Assembly: GCF_011078175.1 (NCBI RefSeq)
Contig: NZ_JAALCJ010000002.1
Coordinates: forward strand, 186,001 to 250,000
Reading direction: 5' to 3'
DNA from: Enterobacter cloacae
GTDB taxonomy: Bacteria; Pseudomonadota; Gammaproteobacteria; Enterobacterales; Enterobacteriaceae
DNA: 64,000 nucleotides
The position numbers were made by a program, and so were the translations under genes. The notes beneath the pieces are model-generated. The model made no database searches. It saw nothing but the letters and a program-made list of their open reading frames with translations, and was not told the origin of the DNA. Every line of letters begins with the position of its first letter. Within the stretch, counting starts at the first letter, position 1. This document shows, piece by piece, positions 18,190 through 29,709 of the stretch.

Positions 18190-19437
18190 TTATGGCTTAA
18201 AGTTTAGCGAAGCGTCTTTGAACACTTCATAGACAGCCTGTGATGGAGGTTTTGGCAGTTTTGCCTGATTCACTGCCACAAGTGCAGCCTGGCATAACGC
18301 TTCATCTCCCCCTTCTGACTCAACGCTCAGCACCATACCATCCGTAGCCAGTTTAATATGCAGTCGGCACGTTTTCCCGGTATAAAGCGATTTATCATTA
18401 AGTCTGCTGGCAATAGCCGCGGCAATCTGATTCTTATAGTCGTTGATCTCAGCGCCAGAAGCACCGTTGTTCTTAGTGTTACCACTTCCTGCCGGTGCTG
18501 CGTTACTTCCTTTCGCCCCACCGCCCGTTTTCGGTGCATTCTTACCGGAGCTCAGGTCGCCCAGCAGATCGTCAACCCCTGCGGCAGCGGCTTTTTCCGC
18601 AGCAGCAGCCTTCTTAGCTGCGGCTTTTTCAGCAGCAGCTTTCTTATCGGCAGCGGCTTTCTCAGCTGCCGCTTTTTTATCAGCAGCGGCTTTTTCCGCA
18701 GCGGCGGCTTTTTCTGCCGCAGCTTTCTCGGCGGCGGCCGCTTTTTTCGCAGCATCAGCAGCCGCTTTCTTCTCGGCTTCCTGTGCAGCTTTTTTGGCGG
18801 CTTCCGCTTCGGCTTTCTTCTGTGCGTCAGCGGCAGCTTTTTTTGCCGCTTCGGCTTCTGCTTTCTTCTTCGCATCAGCAGCGGCTTTCTTCGCCGCTTC
18901 GGCTTCCGCTTTCTTCTGCGCATCAGCAGCCGCTTTCTTCGCCGCTTCTGCGGCTAACTTAGCCTGAGCATCTGCCTGCGCCTTCGCGTCTGCTGCGGCT
19001 TTGGCTGCCGCCTCTTCCGCCTGCTTCTGCTGTTCCTGAGCTTTCTTCGCTGCGGCTTCAGCCTGTTTCTGCTGCTCCGCCTGCTCTTTAGCGGCTTCCT
19101 GCGCCTGCAAACGCTCTTTCTCAAGCTGCTTCAGACGTTCCTGCTCGGCGGCCTGCTTTTCACGCAGCTCTTCCGCCTGCTGTTGCGCCTGTTTTTCACG
19201 CTGTTCTTCCGCGCGCTTTGCGCTCGCCTGCTGCTGTTGCTGGCGATTATAGTTCTGCACTACCGCACCGGGATCCACCATGACGGCGTCGATGGACGAG
19301 CCCCCACCGCCGCCTGATGCATCAAGGTGCTCATCGAACGAACTCCAGATCAGCGCTGCAAAAAGAATCACATGCAGCACTGCGGAGACGATTATCGCTC
19401 GCTTAAGCTTGTCGTTCTGTTCGGTTGCCTTTGACAC
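18190..19437 (-). CDS. tolA: TolA, inner-membrane protein spanning the periplasm
   Basis: TolA transmits TolQR energy to Pal/TolB. The 415-residue protein has one N-terminal transmembrane helix (about 14-34). A long helical domain (about 75-300) is built of Ala/Lys/Glu repeats (units like KKAEAEAAKKAAADA). A globular C-terminal domain (about 315-415) contains SLYTGKTCRLHIKL. E. coli TolA is 421 aa; the difference falls in the repeat domain, where slippage is expected. The DNA is internally repetitive at 18560-19200. Confidence 0.96.
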   Translation of the reverse strand: MSKATEQNDKLKRAIIVSAVLHVILFAALIWSSFDEHLDASGGGGGSSIDAVMVDPGAVVQNYNRQQQQQASAKRAEEQREKQAQQQAEELREKQAAEQERLKQLEKERLQAQEAAKEQAEQQKQAEAAAKKAQEQQKQAEEAAAKAAADAKAQADAQAKLAAEAAKKAAADAQKKAEAEAAKKAAADAKKKAEAEAAKKAAADAQKKAEAEAAKKAAQEAEKKAAADAAKKAAAAEKAAAEKAAAAEKAAADKKAAAEKAAADKKAAAEKAAAKKAAAAEKAAAAGVDDLLGDLSSGKNAPKTGGGAKGSNAAPAGSGNTKNNGASGAEINDYKNQIAAAIASRLNDKSLYTGKTCRLHIKLATDGMVLSVESEGGDEALCQAALVAVNQAKLPKPPSQAVYEVFKDASLNFKP

Positions 19438-19465
19438 TATCGGTTCCCAAAAACTACGCAGATGA

Positions 19466-19894
19466 TCAAATAGGCTGAGTCATTAAGCCAACTGACTTAA
19501 CGCCCGCGCTATGTAGCAAGTTCAGCGCTTTGATAATTTCATCATATGGTACGTCTTTCGCACCACCGATTAAGAAGACCGTCTTCGGATTTGACTCCAG
19601 GCGTCGTTGCGCTTCAGCAATAACCTGCTCAGGGGGAAGCTGATCCATACGATCTTTTTCCACCACTACGCTGTACTGCCCTACGCCGGAAACCTCAATG
19701 ATGACCGGAGGATCGTCATTGGTGCTTACCGCCTGTGATTCTGTCGCATCCGGCAGATCAACTTCCACGCTCTGGGTGATGATGGGCGCTGTCGCCATAA
19801 AGATCAGCAGCAGCACCAGCAGCACGTCCAGTAACGGAACGATATTGATTTCGGACTTGAGCTCGCGACGACCTCGTCCACGCGATCTGGCCAT
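19466..19894 (-). CDS. tolR: TolR, proton-channel subunit of the Tol motor
   Basis: TolR forms the TolQ-TolR stator that converts proton-motive force into TolA movement. The 142 residues include one membrane helix (about 18-38). The conserved protonatable Asp lies in EINIVPLLDVLLVLLLIFM, and a periplasmic domain follows. It starts three bases after tolQ and lies 28 bp upstream of tolA. Confidence 0.97.
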   Translation of the reverse strand: MARSRGRGRRELKSEINIVPLLDVLLVLLLIFMATAPIITQSVEVDLPDATESQAVSTNDDPPVIIEVSGVGQYSVVVEKDRMDQLPPEQVIAEAQRRLESNPKTVFLIGGAKDVPYDEIIKALNLLHSAGVKSVGLMTQPI

Positions 19895-19897
19895 GGT

Positions 19898-20991
<1,094 letters not shown>

Positions 20992-21097
20992 TTTACATCC
21001 CGGTAATACAAGAAAAGTTGGAGCTTTCAAACTTCGCTACTATACGCGCGGGAATGATGGTTTGGAATGGGGGAAAGTAAACGGAGAGTAAATTTTT

Positions 21098-21117
21098 ATG
21101 GGCTCGGGTAAGCCCAT
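21098..21117 (-). terminator. Weak hairpin after ybgE
   Basis: The stem ATGGGCT/AGCCCAT with loop CGGGTA lies 22 bp past the ybgE stop. There is no T-run right after it, so it may only protect the cyd mRNA end. Confidence 0.4.
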
Positions 21118-21139
21118 ATCGTTAACGGACATTTCTTAT

Positions 21140-21430
21140 TCAGAAGAAGAAGAAAATCAAACCGGCGAGGAGAACCAGATCGGCAATCAGTGGGCAGAAG
21201 ATGCCTTGCCAGTGAAGTGCTTTCGGACGAAAGCCGACACCGTGAATCACCCCTGCGCACACCGCCCACATAATCAGGAATCCGTGCCAGATCTCAAGCT
21301 CGCTGGTTTTTGCCGCGAAGCGCGACGGGTCCCAGAAGATACAGCCTGCCAGCAGTAATGCCATCACTAAAGAAAGCGCCCGCAAGGGGCGCTTATCCAT
21401 TACCGCATACAGCGTTGCGATAATATTCAT
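21140..21430 (-). CDS. ybgE: YbgE, small membrane protein of the cyd operon
   Basis: This 96-residue inner-membrane protein has about three hydrophobic segments (17-32, 50-65, 78-95) and ends in a run of five Phe. It matches E. coli YbgE (97 aa), the last gene of cydABX-ybgE, whose exact role is unclear. Its ATG shares one base with the cydX stop (TGATG). Confidence 0.94.
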   Translation of the reverse strand: MNIIATLYAVMDKRPLRALSLVMALLLAGCIFWDPSRFAAKTSELEIWHGFLIMWAVCAGVIHGVGFRPKALHWQGIFCPLIADLVLLAGLIFFFF

Positions 21431-21543
21431 CAGTGTTTTTCTTCACCCGCTTTGGACGCTTCTACATGCTCAAGCGCCAGGGCAGTGATGACACCAAATG
21501 CACAGGCAAGAAGCGTCCCTAAAATCCATGCGAAATACCACAT
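21430..21543 (-). CDS. cydX: CydX, small subunit of cytochrome bd-I oxidase
   Basis: This 37-residue peptide, starting MWYFAWILGTLLACAFGV, has a single membrane helix. It is required for stable cytochrome bd-I and sits against CydA near the haems. Length equals E. coli CydX, and the conserved Glu of ALEHVE is present. It lies 14 bp after cydB and overlaps ybgE by one base. Confidence 0.96.
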   Translation of the reverse strand: MWYFAWILGTLLACAFGVITALALEHVEASKAGEEKH

Positions 21544-21557
21544 ATTCAGCTCCTTAC

Positions 21558-22697
21558 TTAGTACATAGAGTGGGTGTTGCTTTCGATATGTTCTTTAGTA
21601 ATACGACCGAACATTTTCCAGTAACACCAGGCGGTGTAGAGCAGGATAATCGGTACGAATACACAAGCAACATACGTCATCAGGTTCAGCGTTAGCTGGC
21701 TGGACGTTGCATCCCACATAGTCAGACTAGCGTTCATCATGGTGCTGGACGGCATCACGAATGGGAACATGGCAATACCTGCCGTCAGGATGATGCACGC
21801 CAGCGTCAGGGAGGAGAACACAAACGCCAGAGCGCCTTTCTCCAGACGAGACGTCAGCACGGTCAGTAGAGGCAGCAGCACACCCAGAGCCGGGATAGCC
21901 CACAGCGCAGGCGTATTGTTGAAGTTCACCAACCAGGCACCAGCCTGACGCGCCACTTCTTTGGTCAGCGGGTTAGACGGCGCAGTATGGTTGATTGCGG
22001 AAGTCACCACGTATCCATCAATACCGTACACCACCCACACGCCTGCCAGCGCGAAGCAGACCAGCGTCACCAGCGCCGCCACCTGAGCGGTAGCGCGGGA
22101 ACGCAGGTGCAGTTCACCCACGGTACGCATCTGAAGATACGTTGCACCTTGCGTGATGATCATCGCCACGCTCACCACGCCCGCCAGCAGACCAAACGGA
22201 TTCAGCAGCTGGAAGAAGTTACCGGTGTAGAACAGACGCATGTATTCGTCGACGTGGAACGGTACACCCTGCAACAGGTTACCGAACGCCACACCAATGA
22301 CCAGCGGCGGAACGAAGCTACCGATGAAGATGCCCCAGTCCCACATATTACGCCAGCGGGTGTCTTCAATCTTGGAACGGTAGTCAAAACCCACCGGACG
22401 GAAGAATAAAGAGGCCAGCACCAGAATCATCGCCACATAGAAGCCGGAAAACGCAGCCGCGTAGACCATCGGCCAGGCAGCAAACAGCGCGCCGCCTGCG
22501 GTGATCAGCCACACCTGGTTACCGTCCCAGTGCGGGGCGATGGAGTTGATCATAATTCGACGCTCGGTGTCATTACGACCGAGGAAACGGGTGAGCATGC
22601 CCACGCCCATGTCGAAACCATCGGTGACCGCAAAACCAATCAGCAGAACACCGATCAGCAACCACCAGACAAAACGCAATACTTCATAATCGATCAT
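21558..22697 (-). CDS. cydB: CydB, cytochrome bd-I quinol oxidase subunit II
   Basis: CydB is the structural partner of CydA and carries the bound quinone in enterobacterial bd-I. The 379 residues (E. coli length) have about eight to nine helices and the conserved start MIDYEVLRFVWWLLIGVL. WDGNQVWLI, near residue 57, is a family signature. It is 15 bp downstream of cydA. Confidence 0.98.
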   Translation of the reverse strand: MIDYEVLRFVWWLLIGVLLIGFAVTDGFDMGVGMLTRFLGRNDTERRIMINSIAPHWDGNQVWLITAGGALFAAWPMVYAAAFSGFYVAMILVLASLFFRPVGFDYRSKIEDTRWRNMWDWGIFIGSFVPPLVIGVAFGNLLQGVPFHVDEYMRLFYTGNFFQLLNPFGLLAGVVSVAMIITQGATYLQMRTVGELHLRSRATAQVAALVTLVCFALAGVWVVYGIDGYVVTSAINHTAPSNPLTKEVARQAGAWLVNFNNTPALWAIPALGVLLPLLTVLTSRLEKGALAFVFSSLTLACIILTAGIAMFPFVMPSSTMMNASLTMWDATSSQLTLNLMTYVACVFVPIILLYTAWCYWKMFGRITKEHIESNTHSMY

Positions 22698-22712
22698 TTG
22701 ATGACTCCTGTC

Positions 22713-24281
22713 TTAGCGTGCCGGCTGAGTAGTCGCAGCAGACTGCTCATAGTGATAGCGACCGGTTTTCAGGCTGCTTGGGCCAAGGCGCGCGAACTTG
22801 AACATCAGGAACAGTTCAGCCACCAGGAACAGGGTGTACAGACCGCAAATGAGCAGCATGGAGAAGATCAGGTCGCCTGCGGTCAGGGAGGAGTTCGCTA
22901 CCGCTGTTGGCAGCACCTCACCGATCGCCCACGGCTGACGGCCATATTCCGCAACAAACCAGCCGGACTCGATCGCAATCCATGGCAGTGGGATACCATA
23001 CAGCGCCGTGCGCAGCAGCCATTTTTTCTCACCGATACGGTTACGAATGACTGACCAGAACGAGGCCGCGATGATCAGCAGCATGATAATGCCGCAACCC
23101 ACCATGATGCGGAACGCGAAGTACAGCGGCGCAACGCGTGGAATAGAGTCTTTGGTTGCCATCTGAATTTGCGCTTCCGTCGCGTCGGAGACGTTCGGGG
23201 TATAGCGTTTCAGCAGCAGACCGTAACCGAGGTCTTTCTTCACGTCGTTAAATTGATCGCGAACGGCCTGGTCGGTAGAGCCGGCGCGCAGCTGTTCCAG
23301 CAGCGAGTAGGCTTTCATCCCGTTACGGATACGCTCTTCATGCTGCACCATCAGATCTTTCAGGCCAGTCACCTGTTTGTCGACGGAGCGCGTGGCGATA
23401 ATACCCAGAGCGTAAGGAATTTGAATGGCGAAGCGGTTTTCCTGTGCTTCCTGGTCAGGCACACCGAACAGGGTAAACGCTGCCGGCGCCGGCTGGGTTT
23501 CCCATTCAGCTTCAATTGCGGCGAGTTTGGTTTTCTGCACGTCGCCCATTTCGTAACCGGATTCATCACCCAGAACAATAACGGACAGAATCGCGGCCAT
23601 ACCGAAGCTTGCTGCGATAGCGAAAGAACGCTTGGCGAACGCGAAATCACGGCCGCGCAACATATAATAGGAGCTAATGCCCAGCACGAACATCGCGCCG
23701 CAGACGTAGCCAGACGCCACGGTGTGGACGAATTTCACCTGAGCAACCGGGTTCAGGACCAGCTCAGCGAAGCTGACCATCTCCATACGCATGGTTTCGA
23801 AGTTGAAATCAGATGCGATTGGGTTTTGCATCCAGCCGTTCGCCACCAGGATCCACAGTGCGGACAAGTTGGAGCCTAATGCCACCAGCCAGGTTACCGC
23901 CATATGCTGGACTTTACCCAGACGGTCCCAACCGAAGAAGAACAGACCTACAAAGGTGGATTCGAGGAAGAAGGCCATCAGACCTTCAATGGCCAGCGGC
24001 GCACCGAAAATATCCCCTACATAGTGGGAATAGTAAGACCAGTTTGTCCCGAACTGGAACTCCATGGTCAGACCGGTTGCCACGCCCAGCGCAAAGTTGA
24101 TACCAAACAACTTGCCCCAGAACTTGGTCATATCTTTATAAATCTGTTTGCCGGAGAGGACGTAAACCGTTTCCATGATGGCCAGCAGGAACGCCATACC
24201 GAGCGTCAGCGGCACAAACAGGAAGTGGTACATCGCGGTCAAGGCAAACTGTAAGCGCGACAGTTCGACTACGTCTAACAT
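22713..24281 (-). CDS. cydA: CydA, cytochrome bd-I quinol oxidase subunit I
   Basis: CydA oxidises ubiquinol and reduces oxygen with high affinity, conserving energy by charge separation. The 522 aa equal E. coli. The haem b595 ligand H19 is seen in MYHFLF, and the haem b558 ligands are the His in [10 protein letters not shown] and the Met in FRIMVG. The periplasmic Q-loop spans about 240-380. Expression is driven from the long region upstream with two FNR-type sites. Confidence 0.98.
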   Translation of the reverse strand: MLDVVELSRLQFALTAMYHFLFVPLTLGMAFLLAIMETVYVLSGKQIYKDMTKFWGKLFGINFALGVATGLTMEFQFGTNWSYYSHYVGDIFGAPLAIEGLMAFFLESTFVGLFFFGWDRLGKVQHMAVTWLVALGSNLSALWILVANGWMQNPIASDFNFETMRMEMVSFAELVLNPVAQVKFVHTVASGYVCGAMFVLGISSYYMLRGRDFAFAKRSFAIAASFGMAAILSVIVLGDESGYEMGDVQKTKLAAIEAEWETQPAPAAFTLFGVPDQEAQENRFAIQIPYALGIIATRSVDKQVTGLKDLMVQHEERIRNGMKAYSLLEQLRAGSTDQAVRDQFNDVKKDLGYGLLLKRYTPNVSDATEAQIQMATKDSIPRVAPLYFAFRIMVGCGIIMLLIIAASFWSVIRNRIGEKKWLLRTALYGIPLPWIAIESGWFVAEYGRQPWAIGEVLPTAVANSSLTAGDLIFSMLLICGLYTLFLVAELFLMFKFARLGPSSLKTGRYHYEQSAATTQPAR

Positions 24282-24917
24282 TATGACTCCTTGCTCATCG
24301 CATGAAGACTCCGAGAGTGAACCCCGTTAGATAAGGATCCACACGCATGCCCCAATACAAAGTTATCTGCGTCCCTTCTTCGTTGCTTATTCTCTACACG
24401 AGGAAAAAGCAATGATGAAAGGTTACAAATACGTTAAGAAAAAACCAAATTGATCCCGTAAATATAATACGCTGCAAAACCCTTACAATAAACAGGTTTT
24501 TATTCGAACAGATTTACGTTTTTCGACGGCGATCAATTTATAGCAAAATTACCACTTTTCGGCCATTTTGATCGGGAACAATTTAACGCCTTTTGGAGCC
24601 TTTTTCCAAGGATTCAACATTGATTTAAATCAAAAAACGCCAGCGCCTGTTAATGATGTTTATTTGTAGTATGCATAGTAAAGACCTTGTTAATGATATG
24701 TGCATTTTTAGGCGCACTGCGTTATAAAAGGCATAAAGCAATATAACCAGCTGTCATTTTTATTAACGCGACAGGAAAATCGTATTTCGTTGACGGCGAA
24801 ACATATTCTGTTATCCGCCTCACAGTATTTTTTATTACTTCGCAATCAGAATAAATGATTACATTTCATTCACCTTAAACAGCATTAAAATTAACACTCC
24901 TGTATGACTTTTTAATG
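24282..24917 (-). promoter_or_regulatory. cydAB control region, A/T-rich, with two FNR-type sites
   Basis: This 636-bp gene-free stretch precedes cydA. A perfect FNR box TTGAT-TTAA-ATCAA lies at 24620-24633. A second, TTGAT-CGGG-AACAA, lies at 24568-24581. Their centres are 52 bp apart, the spacing of the two FNR sites at E. coli cydA P1. There FNR represses and ArcA activates, with P1 near 290 bp before the ATG; here the inner site is about 293 bp upstream. ArcA and H-NS sites are likely but I could not delimit them. Confidence 0.75.
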
Positions 24918-24949
24918 AAAAAAAAGGCCGCACCCCCTGCGACCTTTTG
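24918..24949 (-). terminator. Terminator of mngAB
   Basis: On the minus strand AAAAGGTCGC/GCGGCCTTTT (one wobble) closes a short G-rich loop and is followed by further T. It lies 12 bp after the mngB stop. Confidence 0.75.
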
Positions 24950-24961
24950 TTAAGCCAGGTA

Positions 24962-27598
24962 TTACCTCTCTATCCTGACGCTGAAGGTTCGGGACTGACA
25001 CGGACGGAATGGACCAGAAATGCCCGCGCTCTCCTCCCCTGTCGCCTCGGGTATCTCATTCATGTCCGTTTCGTAACAGGCCAGCACCACGTGGTTCACT
25101 GACAGCGCCACGTCGCAGGATTGCGTCTCGGACGGGTTGTAGAGACGCACTATCATCTCGTCGCGATCTTCTGCTTTCTTCAGCGCGCTGAGTACGCATC
25201 CGTTTGGCGAAAGCGTTAACAGACTGTAGCTTCCGGGCGTAGTGAAGCCCGTGCGGTTGAGCTTCATCGCGTCCCAGGGGATTTTGTTGTAGCAGTGCAC
25301 CGGCGTTAGCCACGACTTCGCCTGCTGTGCAACGCCAGCACTCACGGGCGTGCCGGTAAACGTGAACAGGCTGAAGCGGCAGCTTAGCTGGCCCCGCACC
25401 TGTGAATCCGGCACCGGCATTTTGATCCCGGACGGCCTGCCCGGACGTAGAAGTAAATCCTCTTTCCCAAGCAGCCCCACGCCGCGAAGCAACGTCAGGG
25501 CGAATGTTTTTTGACGCTCACCGGTCACCTCAAATTCGCGTAACCCTTCGGTGAACAGCGCCAGCCCGTTACGCCCTTCCTGGAGCACAGCGTAATTGAG
25601 CAGATTCCACACCGGCAGCGGCGCTTCCTTCCAGCCCTCCTCCTGCCAGTTCGCCATCGCTTCATCCTGCACGGGGCGCGTCAGCGAACCGAACTGGGTA
25701 TCGGCTAATACCGCGTCTGTGGTGAACGGCGTCGGGATCAGCACCCGCACGCGATGGTCATCCGCGTGATTGCCAAGACGCGCCTCAACGTCGATACGCC
25801 GGCTGTTATGGCTGAGCGTAACCGTCAGTTCTGCCTCAAGCATCCCCGTCCGCTGACGCGCAGAACGTTCGGGGAGATTCGCCGGCACCGCCATACGATG
25901 CCGAATCACCGCCCTGCTCTGCCATGCCTCGTGGATCACCTCAACGTCGTGCTCGCCCTGCGCGGAAGTGAGCCGCCACTCTTCCCGAGAGGGCGAGTAG
26001 TCGTACTCGTCGCCATCATCCGAGCTCTCTTCTATTTCCAGCGCGCGGTCATAAACCAGCCCGGACTCTTTGTCGCGCAGGCGCAGCGACCCGTCATCAT
26101 TTAACGTTATTTCCCAGAACGCATTCTCCAGCAGCGTCGCCGAGGCATTTTCTGGCGCCAGCAGCTTGCCGGCCACGTGCGGCTCGATAAACAGCGTGCG
26201 GTAGCCCATTGAAGGCAGGATCTGGTTGAGCTGGATGTCGAACTCCATAAAGGGCTCATAGTTGCCGTAATGCACGATCTGCCGGTCAATCAAGCCGGGG
26301 TCGATCTCACGCGCGCTACGGAGGTAATAAGGAATGTCATTCCCCTTATCGTCCAGCAGGCGGAACTGGCTGGCACGTAAACGCAGCGTGGTGTTAATCA
26401 CTTCCTCGCGCGGCCACGGCATCAGGTTAAACATCACCAGTTTGTCTTCATCGCTTTGCGGCATGTTGTCGACAATCTTGCGCATATAGAAGCACGTCAG
26501 GTTATCGGCCATGTCTTCCGCCAGCTCGAAGCGGGACATCACCTCGCGATGCACTTTGTCACTACAGCAGCAGCCGATACTGTCGTGGGCGTGATTCTTG
26601 AGGATCTCTTTCCACATTTTTTCCAACAGGCCGTGGTGATACTCAAAGCCCAGCGTCCAGGCGAGCGTGGCCAGCGGCTCAAGAACGTTGACGATTTTGT
26701 TTTCTATCCGGGCGTGGGCGATTTTGATGTCCATCCGCGTGGAGCCTATCGTCCGGTGTACCCGCATGTATTTACCGTCGATAAACTCCCCTTTGAGGGT
26801 TGCCAGTTCGTCGCGGTGCGCGTCGATGTGGTCAAATACCTCTTCGAAGCGGCTCATCACAAATTGACGCTGCGGATAGATTTCGCGGAGCTTATCCATC
26901 ACCGTAAAAATGTTCTGCTGGAGCGGCATCTGGTCATGGCCGTTAGGCAGCAAAATTTCTTTTGTCACGGAGGCTTTTTCAAGCACCTCGAGCCAGGTAT
27001 CGAGCCGTTTCCGCAGCCCGGCTTCATCCTCCGGTAAGTACTTACCAATCGCGTAGCCCAGCGGCAGCACCTGTGCTGTCACTTCGCTGCCGTCCTGACT
27101 CTGCCAGAGAAACTCCGTTTTATCGGTACCGTGCCGCTCGGAACAGCCGCGCCAGAACATGGCGCGCGTGATGCCGAAACCGTTATAAATGTGCGGCAGC
27201 TGGGAAGACATCCCAAAAGAGTCCGGCAGATAGCCAATTTTCATCGGCTCGCCCAAGGCCAGACAGTCGCGAATGCCGTACATCAGATTTCGAACAATCG
27301 ACTCGCCGGAGACGAGGGTGGTATCCGTCTGGGTATACCACGGTCCGATTATCAGCTTCCCGGCCTCCACCAGCGCTTTCACGCGTGGTCTGTTTTCCGG
27401 TTTTACGGCAAAATAATCCTCCAGCAGCGCCGTCTGGCCATCGAGAACGTAGTATTTATACTCTGCGTCCTGCTCAAGACGGGTAAGGATCTCCTCCATA
27501 TTATTGACCAGAAGAATACGTGACGCTTCGGTGGTGAAGTACCACTCACGGTCCCAGTGCATATGTGGCGTGATATGAACGCGAGATACAGCTTTCAT
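24962..27598 (-). CDS. mngB: MngB, mannosylglycerate hydrolase (GH38 alpha-mannosidase)
   Basis: MngB hydrolyses 2-O-(6-phospho-mannosyl)-glycerate to mannose-6-phosphate and glycerate in the cytosol. The 878-residue protein starts [19 protein letters not shown], giving the zinc-binding H-D pair of family GH38 near residues 13-16. The nucleophile Asp is in GYLPDSFGM (near residue 125), and the metal His in [10 protein letters not shown]. coli MngB is 877 aa. It is 23 bp after mngA, in the same operon. Confidence 0.96.
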   Translation of the reverse strand: MKAVSRVHITPHMHWDREWYFTTEASRILLVNNMEEILTRLEQDAEYKYYVLDGQTALLEDYFAVKPENRPRVKALVEAGKLIIGPWYTQTDTTLVSGESIVRNLMYGIRDCLALGEPMKIGYLPDSFGMSSQLPHIYNGFGITRAMFWRGCSERHGTDKTEFLWQSQDGSEVTAQVLPLGYAIGKYLPEDEAGLRKRLDTWLEVLEKASVTKEILLPNGHDQMPLQQNIFTVMDKLREIYPQRQFVMSRFEEVFDHIDAHRDELATLKGEFIDGKYMRVHRTIGSTRMDIKIAHARIENKIVNVLEPLATLAWTLGFEYHHGLLEKMWKEILKNHAHDSIGCCCSDKVHREVMSRFELAEDMADNLTCFYMRKIVDNMPQSDEDKLVMFNLMPWPREEVINTTLRLRASQFRLLDDKGNDIPYYLRSAREIDPGLIDRQIVHYGNYEPFMEFDIQLNQILPSMGYRTLFIEPHVAGKLLAPENASATLLENAFWEITLNDDGSLRLRDKESGLVYDRALEIEESSDDGDEYDYSPSREEWRLTSAQGEHDVEVIHEAWQSRAVIRHRMAVPANLPERSARQRTGMLEAELTVTLSHNSRRIDVEARLGNHADDHRVRVLIPTPFTTDAVLADTQFGSLTRPVQDEAMANWQEEGWKEAPLPVWNLLNYAVLQEGRNGLALFTEGLREFEVTGERQKTFALTLLRGVGLLGKEDLLLRPGRPSGIKMPVPDSQVRGQLSCRFSLFTFTGTPVSAGVAQQAKSWLTPVHCYNKIPWDAMKLNRTGFTTPGSYSLLTLSPNGCVLSALKKAEDRDEMIVRLYNPSETQSCDVALSVNHVVLACYETDMNEIPEATGEESAGISGPFRPCQSRTFSVRIER

Positions 27599-27621
27599 CT
27601 TCGTTTCCTGTCTGTGCGTGT

Positions 27622-29538
27622 TTATGATGGTATGTCTTCAGTCACGTAGGTGCCGCCCTTCACGGCCTGACGCCGCCAGAGCAGTAAAATGAGCGTAGAG
27701 ATTGCAGTGCCAAGCAGCGCGGCGCCAAACCAGCCCACAGCGGCCATCACCCCGCCCAGCCCGGCATCATGCAGTAAGAAGAGAGAGAAAATGCCCGCGC
27801 CCGGGGTGGATAACCCAATACCCATCGCCCCGACAATCGCGCCTGTCACCATTGACCCCAGAACAAATGAGCCAATAACCCGGAACGGATCCTCGATAGC
27901 CATCGGAATTGCCCCTTCGGTGATGCCCGCCAGCCCCAGCAGCCAGGTGGATTTGCCGGTCTCAATTTCGAACTGTTTAAACAGGTTCGGAGCCAGCATC
28001 GTTGAAGCCGTCACGGTAAAGGCCGATACCATTTTAACGGAGGCAAAAATGGCATAAGGCCCGTAGACGCCATTGGCCATCGCCCCCAGACAGAACGCGT
28101 AAGAGGCTTTGTTGACCGGACCGCCCAGATCGAACGAGCACATAAAGCCCAGGATCGCCCCCAGCAGCAGCGCGTTCGCGCCGGACAGACCGTTAAGCCA
28201 GGCGGTCAGGGCGTTATTGATCCAGGCCACCGGTTCGCCGATCACAAACAGCATCAGGCTACCCGCGCTCAGCACACCGATCACTGGATAGAGATAAAAG
28301 GTCAGGAAACCGTTGAAACGGCTGCTCAGACGGACGTGGTTTTTCACCCAGCGCATCATGTAACCCGCAATCAGCCCGCCGACGATAGCGCCCAGAAAAC
28401 CAGAGCCGATCATATTGGCGGCAAGACCGGCTGCAAAGCCCGGCGTCAGTGCGGGTTTATCTGCCAGCGAATAAGCGGTATACGCCGCCAGAACAGGCAC
28501 CATTAGAATACCGAGCATCCCGCCGCCCAGTTTGCGGTACATCCACAGCCACGAGTTTTCCTGTTCGAACAGATGCTGCAAGCCGAATATTTGCGCCAGC
28601 AGCACCGACACGGCCAGCACCGTGCCGCCAGCGACAATCAGCGGCACCGCAAAGGAGATACCGCTGAGAAGCGCCTGCTTGAGTTCGGTTTTAATGCACT
28701 TTTTCGCGTCAGGGTCGACATGCGCAGGACGGGCATAGGAGACAGGCTTTAGCGCCAGCGCGCGCTCTATAAGCGCTTCCGCATGGCGCAAGGGTTCCGC
28801 GACGGGCACGGTAATAGCGGGGATCCCCTGAAAACGCTCACGCTCTTTGATCGCCACTTCCGCCGCGAAGATACACGCTTTTGCCTCCTGCAACTGCCGG
28901 GCGGTGATGCGCCCCTCAATGCCGTTCGCCCCCTGCTTTTCGACCACTACATTGACGCCGAGCTTTCGTCCCGCTTTTTCGAGATATTCCGCTGCCATGT
29001 AGGTATGGGCGATCCCGGCTGGACAGGCGGTAACGCAGACGATCGTCGTGGCATTCTCCGCAATAGCGGTTTCTTGCGCGTCAGGCGCCGTTTCCAGCGC
29101 CGCAAGCACCGTTTCCGCGCTGGTCGCCGTCATCACGCGCGCCCTGAGATCGTCATCCGCCAGGCGAGACGTCAGTTCTGTCAGGACCTGAATATGCGTT
29201 GACCCCGCTTGTGAGGGTGGAATGGCGAGCAGAAAAATCAGCTCGACCTCCTCCGGTCCGTCCACACCTTCCCAGGCCAGCGGCTCGCGCAGCGTTGCCA
29301 CGGCAAAAGCCGCTTCCTTGACTGCCGCTGATTTACCATGGGGTACGGCCAGCCCCTCGCCCAGCGCCGTCGGGCCAAGCGATTCCCGATGGAAAACGTC
29401 TGCCAGAAACGTATCGGCGTCGGCTATTTTGCCCAACGCCACCAGCCGCGTCGCAAGCTGACGGATTGCCTCATCACGGCTGGTAAACTGCGTCTGTACG
29501 CAGACAGCACGGGGGTCGGTCAGAGTCGTCAGGTTCAT
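27622..29538 (-). CDS. mngA: MngA, PTS enzyme IIABC for 2-O-alpha-mannosyl-D-glycerate
   Basis: MngA imports and phosphorylates mannosylglycerate, a compatible solute. Domain order is EIIA (residues 1-150, phospho-His H67 in GLAVPHGKS), EIIB (about 163-260, phospho-Cys C172 in [14 protein letters not shown]) and the EIIC membrane domain (about 285-630, signature [14 protein letters not shown]). The 638 aa are shorter than the annotated E. coli protein (658) because I start at MNLTTL, where conservation begins. It is divergent from mngR. Confidence 0.96.
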   Translation of the reverse strand: MNLTTLTDPRAVCVQTQFTSRDEAIRQLATRLVALGKIADADTFLADVFHRESLGPTALGEGLAVPHGKSAAVKEAAFAVATLREPLAWEGVDGPEEVELIFLLAIPPSQAGSTHIQVLTELTSRLADDDLRARVMTATSAETVLAALETAPDAQETAIAENATTIVCVTACPAGIAHTYMAAEYLEKAGRKLGVNVVVEKQGANGIEGRITARQLQEAKACIFAAEVAIKERERFQGIPAITVPVAEPLRHAEALIERALALKPVSYARPAHVDPDAKKCIKTELKQALLSGISFAVPLIVAGGTVLAVSVLLAQIFGLQHLFEQENSWLWMYRKLGGGMLGILMVPVLAAYTAYSLADKPALTPGFAAGLAANMIGSGFLGAIVGGLIAGYMMRWVKNHVRLSSRFNGFLTFYLYPVIGVLSAGSLMLFVIGEPVAWINNALTAWLNGLSGANALLLGAILGFMCSFDLGGPVNKASYAFCLGAMANGVYGPYAIFASVKMVSAFTVTASTMLAPNLFKQFEIETGKSTWLLGLAGITEGAIPMAIEDPFRVIGSFVLGSMVTGAIVGAMGIGLSTPGAGIFSLFLLHDAGLGGVMAAVGWFGAALLGTAISTLILLLWRRQAVKGGTYVTEDIPS

Positions 29539-29603
29539 AAAGATCCTCCCCTATCCAAAGTTATTGTCTAAGGAGGATTGTGGCAGACCAGATAATACAT
29601 TTA

Positions 29604-29658
29604 TGTGATCATTTTCACTAACATTGATATTTGTATCTTATTTGTATTATTTACAAAT
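29604..29658. promoter_or_regulatory. mngA/mngR divergent control region: CRP site and putative MngR operator
   Basis: TGTGA-TCATTT-TCACT at 29604-29619 fits the CRP consensus with one mismatch. A perfect inverted repeat ATTTGTA-N5-TACAAAT (29640-29658), in an A/T-rich tract, is a good candidate for the operator of MngR, a GntR/HutC-type repressor. A partial third arm (ATTTGTAT) lies about 12 bp before it. Regulator assignments are inferred from position. Confidence 0.65.
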
Positions 29659-29709
29659 CCGCCACTGAAGGCATAATTCCCTGAAAAGGTATTAAAAAGG
29701 CGCGACACA

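Noticed and set aside
27622..29538. mngA as truncated because it is 20 residues shorter than the E. coli annotation
   Set aside because: All three PTS domains are complete; the difference is an upstream start choice, and conservation begins at MNLTTL.
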